DNA from: CALAED01 sp036378315 | GTDB taxonomy: Bacteria; Actinomycetota; Actinomycetes; Streptosporangiales; Streptosporangiaceae | Direction: 5' to 3' | Length of the DNA stretch: 64,000 nucleotides | Assembly: GCA_036378315.1 (NCBI GenBank) | Contig: DASUWU010000049.1 | Location: 9,286 to 73,285, forward strand | Shown here: positions 25,388-34,014 of the stretch, piece by piece | How positions within the stretch are numbered: the first letter of the stretch is position 1 | Layout: every line of letters begins with the position of its first letter | Program-made: the position numbers and the translations under genes | Notes under the pieces: generated by a model | Told to the model about the DNA's origin: nothing | What the model saw: the letters and a program-made list of their open reading frames with translations, nothing else | The model's database searches: none

Positions 25388-26193
25388 CCGCCACGCTCGG
25401 ATACACCCTCGTCGACTCGGCGACGATGCTGCGCCGCAACCTCAAGCACCAGCTGCGCTATCCGTCGCTGACCCTGATGCTGGCCGGCATGCCCATCATG
25501 TTCCTGCTGCTGTTCGTGTACGTCTTCGGCGGGCAGCTCGGGGCCGGGCTCGGTTCCGGCGGGACGCACCCGGACCGGCACGCCTACCTCACCTACATCG
25601 TTCCCGGCATCCTGATCATGACGGTGGCGTCGGCCGCCCTCGGCACCGCCATCTCCATCGCCATGGACATGACCGAAGGCATCATCGACCGGTTCCGCAC
25701 CATGGCCATCGCTCGCGGCGCCGTGCTGACCGGCCATGTGATCGGCACGTTGCTGCAGACCCTGGCCGTGCTGGTGCTCGTCGTCGGCGTAGCCCTGGCC
25801 ATGGGATTCCGTTCGACCGCCGGCCCGCTGGCCTGGCTGGCCGCGGCCGGAGTGCTGATGCTGTTCGCCTTGGCGTTGATCTGGCTGTCCACCGCCCTCG
25901 GCCTTGCCGCCAAGAGCGTCGAGACCGCCAGCAACACGCCCATGTTCCTGACGCTGCTGCCGCTGCTGTCCAGCGGCTTCGTCCCTACGTCCACCATGCC
26001 CGCCGGTCTGCGCCAGTTCGCCGAGTACCAGCCGTTCACGCCGGTGATCCAGACCATCCGCGGCCTGCTCGCCGGAGATCCGGCCGGCACCCACGCCATC
26101 GCGGCGGTCGCGTGGAGCGCCGGCATCGCGCTGGCGTGCTATGGGTGGTCGCTCCGCCTCTACGACCGGCGCTGGGCAGCCAACCCCAGATAG
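25384..26193 (+). CDS. ABC-2 type efflux permease (DrrB type)
   Basis: The 269-residue integral membrane protein has about six transmembrane segments: LTLMLAGMPIMFLLLFVYVF, YIVPGILIMTVASAALG, VIGTLLQTLAVLVLVVGVAL, LAWLAAAGVLMLFALALIWL, MFLTLLPLLSSGFVPT and AAVAWSAGIALACYGWS. The GIIDRFRTMAIARGAVL loop and PTSTMPAGLRQFAEYQPFTP are typical of DrrB permeases. The start overlaps the ATPase stop (ATGA), so both subunits are made in step. It forms the membrane channel of the exporter. Confidence 0.92.
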   Translation: MTATLGYTLVDSATMLRRNLKHQLRYPSLTLMLAGMPIMFLLLFVYVFGGQLGAGLGSGGTHPDRHAYLTYIVPGILIMTVASAALGTAISIAMDMTEGIIDRFRTMAIARGAVLTGHVIGTLLQTLAVLVLVVGVALAMGFRSTAGPLAWLAAAGVLMLFALALIWLSTALGLAAKSVETASNTPMFLTLLPLLSSGFVPTSTMPAGLRQFAEYQPFTPVIQTIRGLLAGDPAGTHAIAAVAWSAGIALACYGWSLRLYDRRWAANPR

Positions 26194-26249
26194 CCGAGAC
26201 GCCGTCCGGTTGGCAGGTGTGAACGCGTCAGATAGGGCACTCCGCTTTC

Positions 26250-27302
26250 ATGAGCGGTCTGCCGTCGCCCTTGTTGCTGGTGCTGTTCCTGGCGAGCGCG
26301 GGGGTGATCTGGTACGCCGGGATCCGGCTGTCGGACAGTACGGACGTGCTCTCCGAGCGGCTCCATCTCGGAAGCGCGCTGGGCGGGCTCATCCTGCTGG
26401 CCGTGGCCACCAACCTGCCGGAGATCGCGATCACGGTGAGCGCCGCCCAGGCGCACCGGCTCGACATCGCGGTCGGCAACGTCCTCGGCGGCATCGCCAT
26501 CCAGACGGTCGTTCTCGTCGCGCTGGACGCCTTCGGGGTCCGGCCGCGCGTCCCGCTGACGTACCTGGCCGCCAGCCTGGTGTTGGTGCTGGAAGGAGCG
26601 CTCGTCGTGACGGTGCTCGCGGTCGTGGTGATGGGCACCCAGCTGCCCGGCGACCTCGCCTACCCCCGCCTCGACCCGGCGCCCCTGCTCATCGTCGTGT
26701 TCTGGGTGGTCGGGCTGGTGCTCGTCGACCGCGCCGGCAAGAACCTGCCCTGGCATGAAAGCGGTGACGCACCCGACACCCAGGAGGAGGACCGCGGCCA
26801 CTCCAAGGCGAAGAAGGAACGGCGCGCGCCCGGTACCCGGCGCACGTCCATGGTCTTCGGCGTGGCCGCGGTGGCCACCCTCGTGGCCGGAGTGGTGATC
26901 GAGCGCAGCGGCGAGGAGCTCTTCGGGCGGCTGGGCATGAGCGGTGTCATCTTCGGCGCGACCGTGCTCGCCGCCGCGACGGCACTGCCCGAGATCAGCA
27001 CCGGCTTGACCTCGGCGCGGATGGCCGACTACCAGCTCGCCATCAGCGACATCTTCGGCGGCAACGCCTTCCTTCCGGTGCTGTTCTTCGCGGCGACGCT
27101 GATTTCGGGGAGACAGGTCCTGCCGGCCGCGCATCGTTCCGACATCTACCTGACCGCGCTGGGCATGGTCCTGACCGTCGTGTACATGGCGGGACTGATC
27201 TTCCGCCCGCGCCGGCCGCGGCTGCGCATGGGCGTTGACAGCCAGGTGGTGCTCGTGGTGTACGTCGTCGGGGTGGCCGGGCTCTTCGTCATCGGGCACT
27301 GA
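26250..27302 (+). CDS. Sodium/calcium exchanger-family membrane protein
   Basis: The 350-residue antiporter is built of two inverted halves, each with an alpha-repeat: LILLAVATNLPEIAITVSAA with LDIAVGNVLGGIA, and TVLAAATALPEISTGLTSAR with LAISDIFGGNAFLP. The acidic residues in NLPEI and ALPEI are the cation-binding positions. About ten membrane helices are visible, with a hydrophilic cytoplasmic loop (about 169-193, KKERRAPG) between the halves. It exports Ca2+ or a similar cation in exchange for Na+ or H+. It is 56 bp after DrrB and might read through, but no coupling signal is seen. Its last 14 bp overlap the convergent gene. Confidence 0.9.
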   Translation: MSGLPSPLLLVLFLASAGVIWYAGIRLSDSTDVLSERLHLGSALGGLILLAVATNLPEIAITVSAAQAHRLDIAVGNVLGGIAIQTVVLVALDAFGVRPRVPLTYLAASLVLVLEGALVVTVLAVVVMGTQLPGDLAYPRLDPAPLLIVVFWVVGLVLVDRAGKNLPWHESGDAPDTQEEDRGHSKAKKERRAPGTRRTSMVFGVAAVATLVAGVVIERSGEELFGRLGMSGVIFGATVLAAATALPEISTGLTSARMADYQLAISDIFGGNAFLPVLFFAATLISGRQVLPAAHRSDIYLTALGMVLTVVYMAGLIFRPRRPRLRMGVDSQVVLVVYVVGVAGLFVIGH

Positions 27303-27870
27303 GCCGGGCCGGGCGGCGGCGAACGGTCTGCCGGTGTCCCCGCCGCCGCGGGGCGGGTGGACGGCGGCGACCCTCGGGATAAGGCCAGGTCAGGGTAAGG
27401 CTGCCGCCGATCCGCAGGGCGTGCCAGTGCCGGGCGATCTCGTCGAGCCTGGCACAGATCCGCTCCAGCAGCGGCGTTTCCACCTCGCCGGGCGGGTAGC
27501 CGGTCAGCCACTCCGGCGGCCGGTGGCGCCGGCCGGCGCGCATCTCCCACAGCGGCAGGCAGATCGCGGCGAGGCGCTCCGACCGCGCCATGTCGGCGTC
27601 CTCCTCGGGCGACGGACGCCGCTTCCGCCGCAGGGCACGACGACGCTCCGCCGGGTCGGCGGGCCAGAAGATGCCGCAGTCGCCGGCGGCCGCCCGACCG
27701 AAGACCCCACCGCGGATGCCCGCCTCTGTCTCGACGACGAAGTGCACTACATCGTGCGGCAGGTACGGGTGGTAGCCGGGCCCGGGACGAGCCGCGAGCC
27801 GCGGCCCCACCTGGCGGTCGATCCCGATGATGTAGCGACGCCCCGACGCCTTGGTGAACGTCACGTCCAT
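27289..27870 (-). CDS. Hypothetical protein, 193 residues
   Basis: From the ATG at 27870 the protein starts MDVTFTKASGRRYIIGIDRQ and has PYLPHDVVHFVVETEAGIRGGVFGRAAAGDCGIF, followed by a long charged helix and WYG-free basic tail (PAPRRRGHRQTVRRRPAR). Similar small proteins occur in many actinobacteria, but I cannot assign a family. The frame is open to 27906, yet the conserved-looking start is at 27870. It overlaps the calcium exchanger's end by 14 bp in convergent orientation. The basic tail may bind nucleic acid; this is only a guess. Confidence 0.6.
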   Translation of the reverse strand: MDVTFTKASGRRYIIGIDRQVGPRLAARPGPGYHPYLPHDVVHFVVETEAGIRGGVFGRAAAGDCGIFWPADPAERRRALRRKRRPSPEEDADMARSERLAAICLPLWEMRAGRRHRPPEWLTGYPPGEVETPLLERICARLDEIARHWHALRIGGSLTLTWPYPEGRRRPPAPRRRGHRQTVRRRPARLSAR

Positions 27871-27922
27871 ACCGTGACGGTAACCAACCGCCCGGCACCG
27901 GGGCACCTCAATATCGGCCGGG

Positions 27923-29830
27923 TCACGGGAAACCGACCACGTTGCTGGGGACGCCGATGGCGTCGGTGGTCACCGGTGCTCCGGTGTCGTTGACGACGTG
28001 GTCGATCGTTCCGGCGCTCAGGTTGACGGTCAGCAGGTCGTGCATCCGGACGCCAGGGGTGACCGGCACCTCGAAGCCGCGGGTGGCGTGGATCGCCGGG
28101 TTCACGTTGAAGAAGACGTAGCTGCCCCCGCCCCACACCTCGTGGGTCTTGACCCGGTCCGCCACCTTGTAGGCGGCCCAGCCGAGGACGCCGTCGTGCT
28201 GGTAGGCCGCCTGGTCCGGCGGATCGTACGGCAGCTCGTTCTGGAAGAAGATCGTTCTGCCGTGCTCGCCGTTCCAGACGACGTTGTACTTCCGGTAGTG
28301 CTCGACGAACAGTCCGGTGGCGGTCACGTCGTCGCCGTTGACGACGACGCCGGTGTCGGCGGTGTTGACGTCCCAGCCGACCGATCCCGCGACGCCGTGA
28401 TCGGCGCGCCAGGCCCAGACGTCGTCGAGGATCGTGTTGTCGCTGTTGACCTCCAGGCTGACGGTGGCCTTGCCGGCGTGCGGTCCGCCGACGCGGAAGA
28501 ACACGTCGTGCAGGGCCGTCGCACCGGATGGGCCGGCGTGTTCGCGTCCGTGCCGGTGGGCGTGGCGGGTACCGACCTGCAGCAGGACCGGGGAGTTCAC
28601 CGTACCGGCGTCGATCATGATGCCGGAAATGTCGACGCCCGCGACGTCGGCGACCCTGAGCGGCACGGCGCCGCGTACGGCGGTGAGCGTCGCGAGGCCC
28701 TGGCCGAGCACGATCGTGCCGGGCCGCCTGACCACGATGGACCGGTCGACGTCATACACCCCGGGCGTCAGCAGCACGTGCTGTCCGCGGGCCAGGTGCT
28801 TGTTGATGGTCGCGACGGAGTCGGCCGGCTTGGCCACGAAGAAGTCCGACAGGGGGATCGACCGGCCTGGGGTGGGGCCGTTCTGCCAGGTGGGTCCGGC
28901 GGAGTCCGTCCGGGTGGCCGGCACGAACACCCGGTAGGTGCCGGCGGCGTCGACGTACAGGTACGGCCGCTCGCGGCTCACCGGATCGGTGGGCAGCGTG
29001 GTGTACGGCGGGTCGGGGAAGGACTGCGCGGGCGCCCCCTGCACGCCGGCGAAGACCTGGTTCCAGACGGCGTTCGACCACTGGCCGATGCTGCTGTCGC
29101 GGACGAGGAACTGCTGCTGCGATCCGTTGGTGATGGCGCCGGTCACCGAGTCGGACATGAAGCCGCCGCTGGCGAACTGCGGCCCGGCCGTGCAGAAGTC
29201 CATGAACGTGAGCGTGCCGCCGGTCACGTTCACCCGGCGCAGCGGCGCCGCCTGCGAGACGGCCCAGAAGTCGCCCGCCGCCCGGCAGCCGGACAGGCCC
29301 GCGACGTTGATGGTCAGGTTCGACAGCGACCGCCAGAAGTTGACCAAGGCGATGCAGTTGGTCGGCGTCAGGCACCGGTTGTAGACGTCGACGTGCCCGT
29401 TGATGGTGACATCGCCCGGCGAGCGCCCCAGACCGGCGACCTCCGTGTAGTACCCGACCTGAAATATCAGCGGATGATCCGGCGTGCCGTACGTGCCGGG
29501 CTTGAACAGCAACGCATACCTTCCGGTCCCCATCTCGTCGTCGACCTGCCGGCTTGCGATGGCGTCGACGGTCGCCTGGATCTCGCTCTGCGGCATGGAC
29601 GGGTCGAAGATCTTCACATTGGGCCCGAAGTCGGGTCGGCCGGCGACCGGCGCGGGATGTGCCGGAGCGGCGGCCGCGCTGCCCGTACCGGTGATGCCCG
29701 TGCCGGCGATGACAGAGACGGTCACCAAGGCCACGGCACCGGCCCACAGCCGCCGGACCAACCGGCGCGGGACGGACGCCGCGCTGCCGGACCTCGGGGA
29801 CGCATTTCCGTGGATGTGGACCAACAGCAT
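27923..29830 (-). CDS. Secreted right-handed beta-helix protein (often annotated as adenylyl cyclase)
   Basis: The protein has 635 residues from the ATG at 29830, behind AAGGTAGG; the frame stays open to 29893. A signal peptide is visible (RRLWAGAVALVTVSVIAGTG, cleavage near AAAAPAHP). The body has two beta-helix halves of the pectate-lyase-like/GH55-like type: NVKIFDPSMPQSEIQATVDA at the entry, HPLIFQVGYYTEVAGLGRSP, then TINKHLARGQHVLLTPGVYD and VVVNGDDVTATGLFVEHYRK. Many actinobacterial homologues carry the label adenylyl cyclase, but no cyclase motif is present. It probably acts on a plant or fungal polysaccharide. A perfect GAGAGAGCGCTCTCTC operator lies about 100 bp upstream, in keeping with sugar control. 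Confidence 0.75.
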   Translation of the reverse strand: MLLVHIHGNASPRSGSAASVPRRLVRRLWAGAVALVTVSVIAGTGITGTGSAAAAPAHPAPVAGRPDFGPNVKIFDPSMPQSEIQATVDAIASRQVDDEMGTGRYALLFKPGTYGTPDHPLIFQVGYYTEVAGLGRSPGDVTINGHVDVYNRCLTPTNCIALVNFWRSLSNLTINVAGLSGCRAAGDFWAVSQAAPLRRVNVTGGTLTFMDFCTAGPQFASGGFMSDSVTGAITNGSQQQFLVRDSSIGQWSNAVWNQVFAGVQGAPAQSFPDPPYTTLPTDPVSRERPYLYVDAAGTYRVFVPATRTDSAGPTWQNGPTPGRSIPLSDFFVAKPADSVATINKHLARGQHVLLTPGVYDVDRSIVVRRPGTIVLGQGLATLTAVRGAVPLRVADVAGVDISGIMIDAGTVNSPVLLQVGTRHAHRHGREHAGPSGATALHDVFFRVGGPHAGKATVSLEVNSDNTILDDVWAWRADHGVAGSVGWDVNTADTGVVVNGDDVTATGLFVEHYRKYNVVWNGEHGRTIFFQNELPYDPPDQAAYQHDGVLGWAAYKVADRVKTHEVWGGGSYVFFNVNPAIHATRGFEVPVTPGVRMHDLLTVNLSAGTIDHVVNDTGAPVTTDAIGVPSNVVGFP

Positions 29831-29928
29831 GAGACCCGACCTACCTTCTCGGATCGGCCGTCCGGTTTCCGAGACGCGCGACGCGCCCGGCACTTCCGTC
29901 GCGAGCGCGGCGGGCCGGCGACGACGGT

Positions 29929-29944
29929 GAGAGAGCGCTCTCTC
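29929..29944. promoter_or_regulatory. Perfect 16-bp LacI-type palindrome
   Basis: GAGAGAGCGCTCTCTC is a perfect palindrome centred on GCGC and lies 99-114 bp upstream of the beta-helix gene start. The core GAGAGCGCTCTC is a common actinobacterial LacI-family operator form and matches the site at 12852-12863 in front of the CBM32 remnant. Confidence 0.7.
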
Positions 29945-30031
29945 GCAAGGAGGCTACCCCGCGCGCGACCACGGGTCCATGGCGGACGGGTTCGTACGGC
30001 CACCGGTCGGCCGCGGCACTAGCCTGACGAC

Positions 30032-30967
30032 ATGCGCGTGGTGACGATTCCCAGGTATGGCGGGCCAGAGGTGCTGGAAATCGGCGAGCGGCCGGTCCCA
30101 GAACCCGGCGATGGCGAGGTGCGCCTCCTGGTGGCCGCGGCGACGGTCAACCCGAGCGACATCGGCATGCGAGCGGGCGCGAACCCGGCCAGGTTCAAGG
30201 ACGCGCCGATGCCGCACATCCCCGGCTGGGAGGCCGCCGGCACGGTCGACGCGACGGGTGCCGGCACCGTCCTGCGACCCGGCGAACGGGTGGCCGCGAT
30301 CGCCGCGCCGTACGGTCCGCGCGGCGGCGCGCAGGCGGAGTACATCGTGGTCTCGGCCGATTCGGTGGCGCGGATCCCCGACGAGATGGGCTTCGCCGAG
30401 GCGGCGACGCTGCCGATGAACGGGCTGACCGTGCAGCTCGCCCTCGACACGCTCGGCCTGGCGCCCGGCGCGACCCTCGCGGTGACCGGCGCGGCCGGGG
30501 CGGTGGGCGGCTACACCATCGAGCTCGGCGCCCTGGCGGGGCTGCGGGTCATCGCCGACGCCAAGCCCGCCGACGAAGAGCTGGTACGCCGCCTCGGCGC
30601 CGACGTCGTGGTCCCGCGCGGCCCGGACATGGCGGCCGCCGTCCGCCGGGCCGTGCCGGACGGGGTCGACGCGCTGGTCGACGCCGCGCTCATCGGCCCG
30701 CCCGCGCTGGCGGCGGTACGGGACGGCGGGCAGCTGATCGCGGTGCGCCCGTTCGCCGGTGACAGCGAGCGCGACATCACGATCACGCTCGTGCTGGTGG
30801 CGACGTACGTGCACAACCGTACGGCGCTGGAGCGGCTGGTCGAGCTGGCCGCGACGGGGAGGCTCACCCCGCGGGTGGCCGACACGCTCCCGGTGGAGCA
30901 GATCGCCGAGGCGCACCGCCGGCTTGAGAAGGGCGGCGTACGGGGGCGTCTGGTCGTCACGTTCTAG
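30032..30967 (+). CDS. MDR-family NADP-dependent quinone oxidoreductase
   Basis: The 311-residue zinc-free medium-chain reductase starts MRVVTIPRYGGPEVLEIGER. It has the GWEAAGTVDATGAG substrate-domain turn and the cofactor loop GAAGAVGGYTIELGALAGLR, with ADAKPADEELVRRLGADVVV after it. It lacks the zinc ligands of alcohol dehydrogenases. Typical reactions are reduction of quinones or enones with NADPH in the cytoplasm. It is followed after 76 bp by an SDR gene in the same direction and may share a transcript. Confidence 0.88.
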   Translation: MRVVTIPRYGGPEVLEIGERPVPEPGDGEVRLLVAAATVNPSDIGMRAGANPARFKDAPMPHIPGWEAAGTVDATGAGTVLRPGERVAAIAAPYGPRGGAQAEYIVVSADSVARIPDEMGFAEAATLPMNGLTVQLALDTLGLAPGATLAVTGAAGAVGGYTIELGALAGLRVIADAKPADEELVRRLGADVVVPRGPDMAAAVRRAVPDGVDALVDAALIGPPALAAVRDGGQLIAVRPFAGDSERDITITLVLVATYVHNRTALERLVELAATGRLTPRVADTLPVEQIAEAHRRLEKGGVRGRLVVTF

Positions 30968-31043
30968 CGTGCTCTTCAACGTGCCGGGCTCGGCCGCCGA
31001 GATCCCGGTTGATCATGGTTGACGTTTCGGGAAGGAGCTGCCT

Positions 31044-31811
31044 GTGGCCGATGAGGTCGCCGGCCGGGTGGCCGTGGTGACGGGTGCGGGGTCCGGCATC
31101 GGCCGCGCGGTCGCCGCGGCGCTGCTCGGCGCGGGCTGGCGCGTCGCGCTGGCCGGCAGGCGAGCCGAGGCGCTGCGGGAGACCGCGGACGGCGCGGACG
31201 GCGCGGCCGGCCAGGCGCTCAGCGTGCCCACCGACGTGACCTCACCAGAGTCGGTCGCCGCCCTGTTCGCGGCCGTACGGGACGGCTGGGGACGGCTCGA
31301 CCTGCTGGTGAACAACGCCGGCGTGTTCGGCGCACCGGCACCCGTCGAGGACGTCGACCACGAGATGTGGCGGGCCGTCCTCGACACCAACCTGACCGGT
31401 TCGTTCCTGTGCGCGCAGCAGGCGTTCCGGCTGATGAGGGACCAGCGCCCGCAGGGCGGCCGGATCATCAACAACGGATCGCTGTCGGCGCACACGCCGC
31501 GCCCGTTCTCCGTCGCCTACACCGCGAGCAAGCATGCCGTGACGGGGCTGACCAAGACGCTGTCGCTCGAGGGCCGCCGGCATGGCATCGCCTGCGGGCA
31601 GATCGACATCGGCAACGCCGCCACGGAGATGACCAGCGGGTTCGGGCAGGGCACCCCGCAGGCCGACGGGTCGATCAAGGCCGAGCCGGTGATGGACGTC
31701 AGGCACGTGGTCGACGCCGTGCTCTACATGGCGCACCTGCCGCTGGAGGCCAACGTGCAGTTCCTCACGGTGATGGCCACGACCATGCCGTCGTTCGTCG
31801 GCCGGGGCTGA
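31044..31811 (+). CDS. Short-chain dehydrogenase/reductase
   Basis: The 255-residue classical SDR has the Rossmann start VAVVTGAGSGIGRAVAAALL, the NNAG motif in LLVNNAGVFG, the catalytic Ser in NNGSLSAHTP, and YTASKHA with catalytic Tyr and Lys. The AGRRAE turn after the second strand favours NADP. The start is GTG at 31044 behind GGAAGGAG. It stops 9 bp before the end of the convergent DEAD-box gene. Substrate unknown. Confidence 0.92.
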   Translation: MADEVAGRVAVVTGAGSGIGRAVAAALLGAGWRVALAGRRAEALRETADGADGAAGQALSVPTDVTSPESVAALFAAVRDGWGRLDLLVNNAGVFGAPAPVEDVDHEMWRAVLDTNLTGSFLCAQQAFRLMRDQRPQGGRIINNGSLSAHTPRPFSVAYTASKHAVTGLTKTLSLEGRRHGIACGQIDIGNAATEMTSGFGQGTPQADGSIKAEPVMDVRHVVDAVLYMAHLPLEANVQFLTVMATTMPSFVGRG

Positions 31812-31820
31812 TGTCCTGGG

Positions 31821-33275
31821 TTATCCGTGGGAGCGGTTCGCGGCGCGGGACTTCGCGGCGTGGCGCGCGCGACGGTGCGGTCCGCCGCCGTCGCGTCCGG
31901 CCCGGCCCTTACCGCCGTCGCGCCCGTCGCCGGCCGGCGCGCTGCCCCCTCGGGCCTGATTTTGACCGGCCCAACCCTTGCGGTCCCTGGCCTTGCCGTC
32001 GCGGCCCTTGGACCGGGTGGATTTCGTCGCGGTCTGGGTCCGGTCCCGTGGGGGTACGACGATCGGGTGGCCGCTGGGTTGGCGGGCCCCGGTCAGCCGG
32101 GTGAGGTCGGCGTCACCGGCGCCGACCTTCGTACGGACGGCTTTGACGCCGGCCTTTCGGATCATGGACGAGGTGGCCCTGACCTGGTCAGGCAGCACCA
32201 GGGTGACCACGGTGCCCCGCTCGCCGGCTCTGGCGGTGCGCCCGGCGCGGTGCAGGTAGCCCTTGTGGTCGGTCGGCGGGTCGATGTGGACCACCAGGCT
32301 CACGTCGTCCACGTGGAGGCCGCGAGCCGCGACGTCGGTGGCGATGAGCACCCCGAACGACCCGTCGCGGAAGTCCGCGAGCGTGCGCGTCCGCAGCCCC
32401 TGGCGTTTGCCGCCATGCAGCGTGCCGGTCCGTACGCCCACCTTCGCCAGCTGCGCGGCCAGCCGGTCCACGCCGCGCTTCGTGCGGGCGAACATGATCG
32501 TACGACCGGTGCGGCTGGCGATCTCGGCGGTGACGGCGCCCTTCTCCGCGGGCGCGACCACCAGCAGGTGGTGGTCCATGGTCGGCACCGGCTCGTCGAT
32601 GGCGCCGATGGCGTGCGTGACCGGGTCGACCAGATAGCGCGCGACCAGCACGTCGACGTCTTTGTCGAGGGTGGCGGAGAAGAGCAGCCGCTGTGCGTCG
32701 TCAGAGGTGAGATCCAGGATGCCGGTCACGTCCGGCAGGAAGCCCATGTCGGCCATCTGGTCGGCCTCGTCCAGCACGGTGATCTTCACCTCGCGCAGGT
32801 CGCAGGCGCCCTGCCGGATCAGGTCCTTGAGCCGGCCCGGCGTTGCGACCACCACGTGGGCGCCGCGCCGTAGGGCCGCCACCTGCTTGGCCATCGAGGC
32901 CTGGCCGATGACGACCGCCATGCGCAGGCCCAGGCCGCGGCCGAGTGGCTCGAGGTCCTGGTGGACCTGCGCCGCCAGTTCACGGGTGGGGACGATGACG
33001 AGGGCCAGCGGACGCCTGGGAGCAGCGGCGGTATCGGCGATCCTGGCGAGCATGGGCAGGCCGAACGCCAAGGTCTTACCCGACCCGGTCTTGCCCCGCC
33101 CGAGCACGTCCCTGCCGGCGAGAACGTCGGGGATGCACGCCTCCTGGATCGGGAACGGCGTGGCGATACCCTGGCGGGCCAGCGGCTCGACGAGCCGCTC
33201 GGGCAGACCAAGATCGGCGAATGTGCGCAGGTGGTCGGCTCCGGGGAGCGTCCCCGGAGCGATCGCAGCGGTCAC
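31821..33275 (-). CDS. DEAD-box ATP-dependent RNA helicase
   Basis: The 484-residue protein has the Q motif (TFADLGLPERLVEPLARQGI with FPIQ), Walker A GKTGSGKT (61-68, with Lys in the second position, as in many actinobacterial members), PTRELA, TPGRLKD, VLDEADQMADMGF, FSATLD, and in the second RecA domain FARTKRGVDRLAAQL, ATDVAARGLHVDDVSLVVH and HRAGRTARAGERG. A basic, Gly/Arg-rich C-terminal tail (from about 400) probably holds RNA. It unwinds structured RNA, for example in ribosome assembly or the cold. The start is GTG at 33275 with GGAAGG upstream. Confidence 0.95.
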   Translation of the reverse strand: MTAAIAPGTLPGADHLRTFADLGLPERLVEPLARQGIATPFPIQEACIPDVLAGRDVLGRGKTGSGKTLAFGLPMLARIADTAAAPRRPLALVIVPTRELAAQVHQDLEPLGRGLGLRMAVVIGQASMAKQVAALRRGAHVVVATPGRLKDLIRQGACDLREVKITVLDEADQMADMGFLPDVTGILDLTSDDAQRLLFSATLDKDVDVLVARYLVDPVTHAIGAIDEPVPTMDHHLLVVAPAEKGAVTAEIASRTGRTIMFARTKRGVDRLAAQLAKVGVRTGTLHGGKRQGLRTRTLADFRDGSFGVLIATDVAARGLHVDDVSLVVHIDPPTDHKGYLHRAGRTARAGERGTVVTLVLPDQVRATSSMIRKAGVKAVRTKVGAGDADLTRLTGARQPSGHPIVVPPRDRTQTATKSTRSKGRDGKARDRKGWAGQNQARGGSAPAGDGRDGGKGRAGRDGGGPHRRARHAAKSRAANRSHG

Positions 33276-33505
33276 CTAAGAATCAAACCTTCCGAGACGG
33301 GGGCGCGTCTCGGGCGGCAATCACTGCGCTGCAAGGACGAGCCGAGGCGCACGACCAAGCGGTGCGCCGACGAACTGACTACCTCAGTGTAACGGCCCCG
33401 GGGACCAACATATGCCCGTCAAGGCAGCCGGCGGCCCGCCGGCACGCGCCGCCGCGCACGAGAGCCTGCGCTGACGCCGCTGTCGCGCGCCAGCGAATGC
33501 GGGCT

Positions 33506-33532
33506 TCGAATATGTCGAATATTTCGAATACA
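33506..33532 (+). repeat. Three tandem 9-bp repeats TCGAATANN
   Basis: TCGAATATG, TCGAATATT and TCGAATACA follow each other directly at 33506, 33515 and 33524. The patch is AT-rich in GC-rich surroundings and contains several TTCGAA-like palindromes. It could be a binding site or a short structured leader; nothing else identifies it. Confidence 0.6.
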
Positions 33533-33804
33533 TCAGGAATTCCCCGACTGCCACCGGTCGATATCGCATTCGACTGGCTTGTCCATCAGGTCCGCACCCG
33601 GCGAGATCATCTCCAGTAAGCGGGCCGCGCGCCCTTGACAGGCATCCCCGGGCCGCAGAAGGTCATCTGTGTGCGCGCCAACAAGCCCCAGCGCATGGTC
33701 GGTTGCGGAAGCTCGCCGCAGCCTACCGGCGAGCGCGCGATGCCCGGCCGGTTACCACGGAGTGGGTCCGATCGCGAAAGGACGGGCGCGCGGGCCGCCG
33801 ACTT

Positions 33805-33821
33805 TGTTGTCGACGACAACA
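33805..33821. promoter_or_regulatory. 17-bp inverted repeat upstream of the GH54 gene
   Basis: TGTTGTCG (33805-33812), central A, then CGACAACA (33814-33821), an exact 8-bp inverted repeat. It lies about 195 bp before the arabinofuranosidase ATG and just upstream of an ACGTTACCGAC stretch. It differs from the GCGC-centred LacI sites elsewhere in the window, so another regulator is likely. Confidence 0.5.
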
Positions 33822-34014
33822 CGTTACCGACACGACCTTTTGCGCCGGGCGGGTCTGAACCGCTCAGCGCCGCCAAAGGCGCGTTGCCGCCTGGGTCAGT
33901 GCCACCCTTATCCGTCAGTGCCAACGAACATCGGTTGATGCCCAGGTGCTTGCACTATCAGCTGGCTTTTCGCCCAATCAAGACCGGCCCAGTCGGCATA
34001 GGAGCTCATCCAGC

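Larger units (their letters stand above)
33276..34014. other. 739-bp intergenic region between helicase and arabinofuranosidase genes
   Basis: There is no convincing gene. It holds the promoter of the helicase (minus strand), an AT-rich patch with a three-copy 9-bp tandem repeat near 33506, and a 17-bp inverted repeat at 33805-33821 in front of the GH54 gene. Several open frames cross it on the plus strand, but they lack ribosome-binding sites and family features. Confidence 0.55.

Noticed and set aside
27923..29830. Adenylyl cyclase
   Set aside because: This label is common for homologues, but no nucleotidyl cyclase motif is present and the sequence is a secreted beta-helix.
33221..33619. 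132-codon open frame after the helicase promoter
   Set aside because: It has no ribosome-binding site and no recognisable family, and it crosses the helicase promoter and the tandem repeat.
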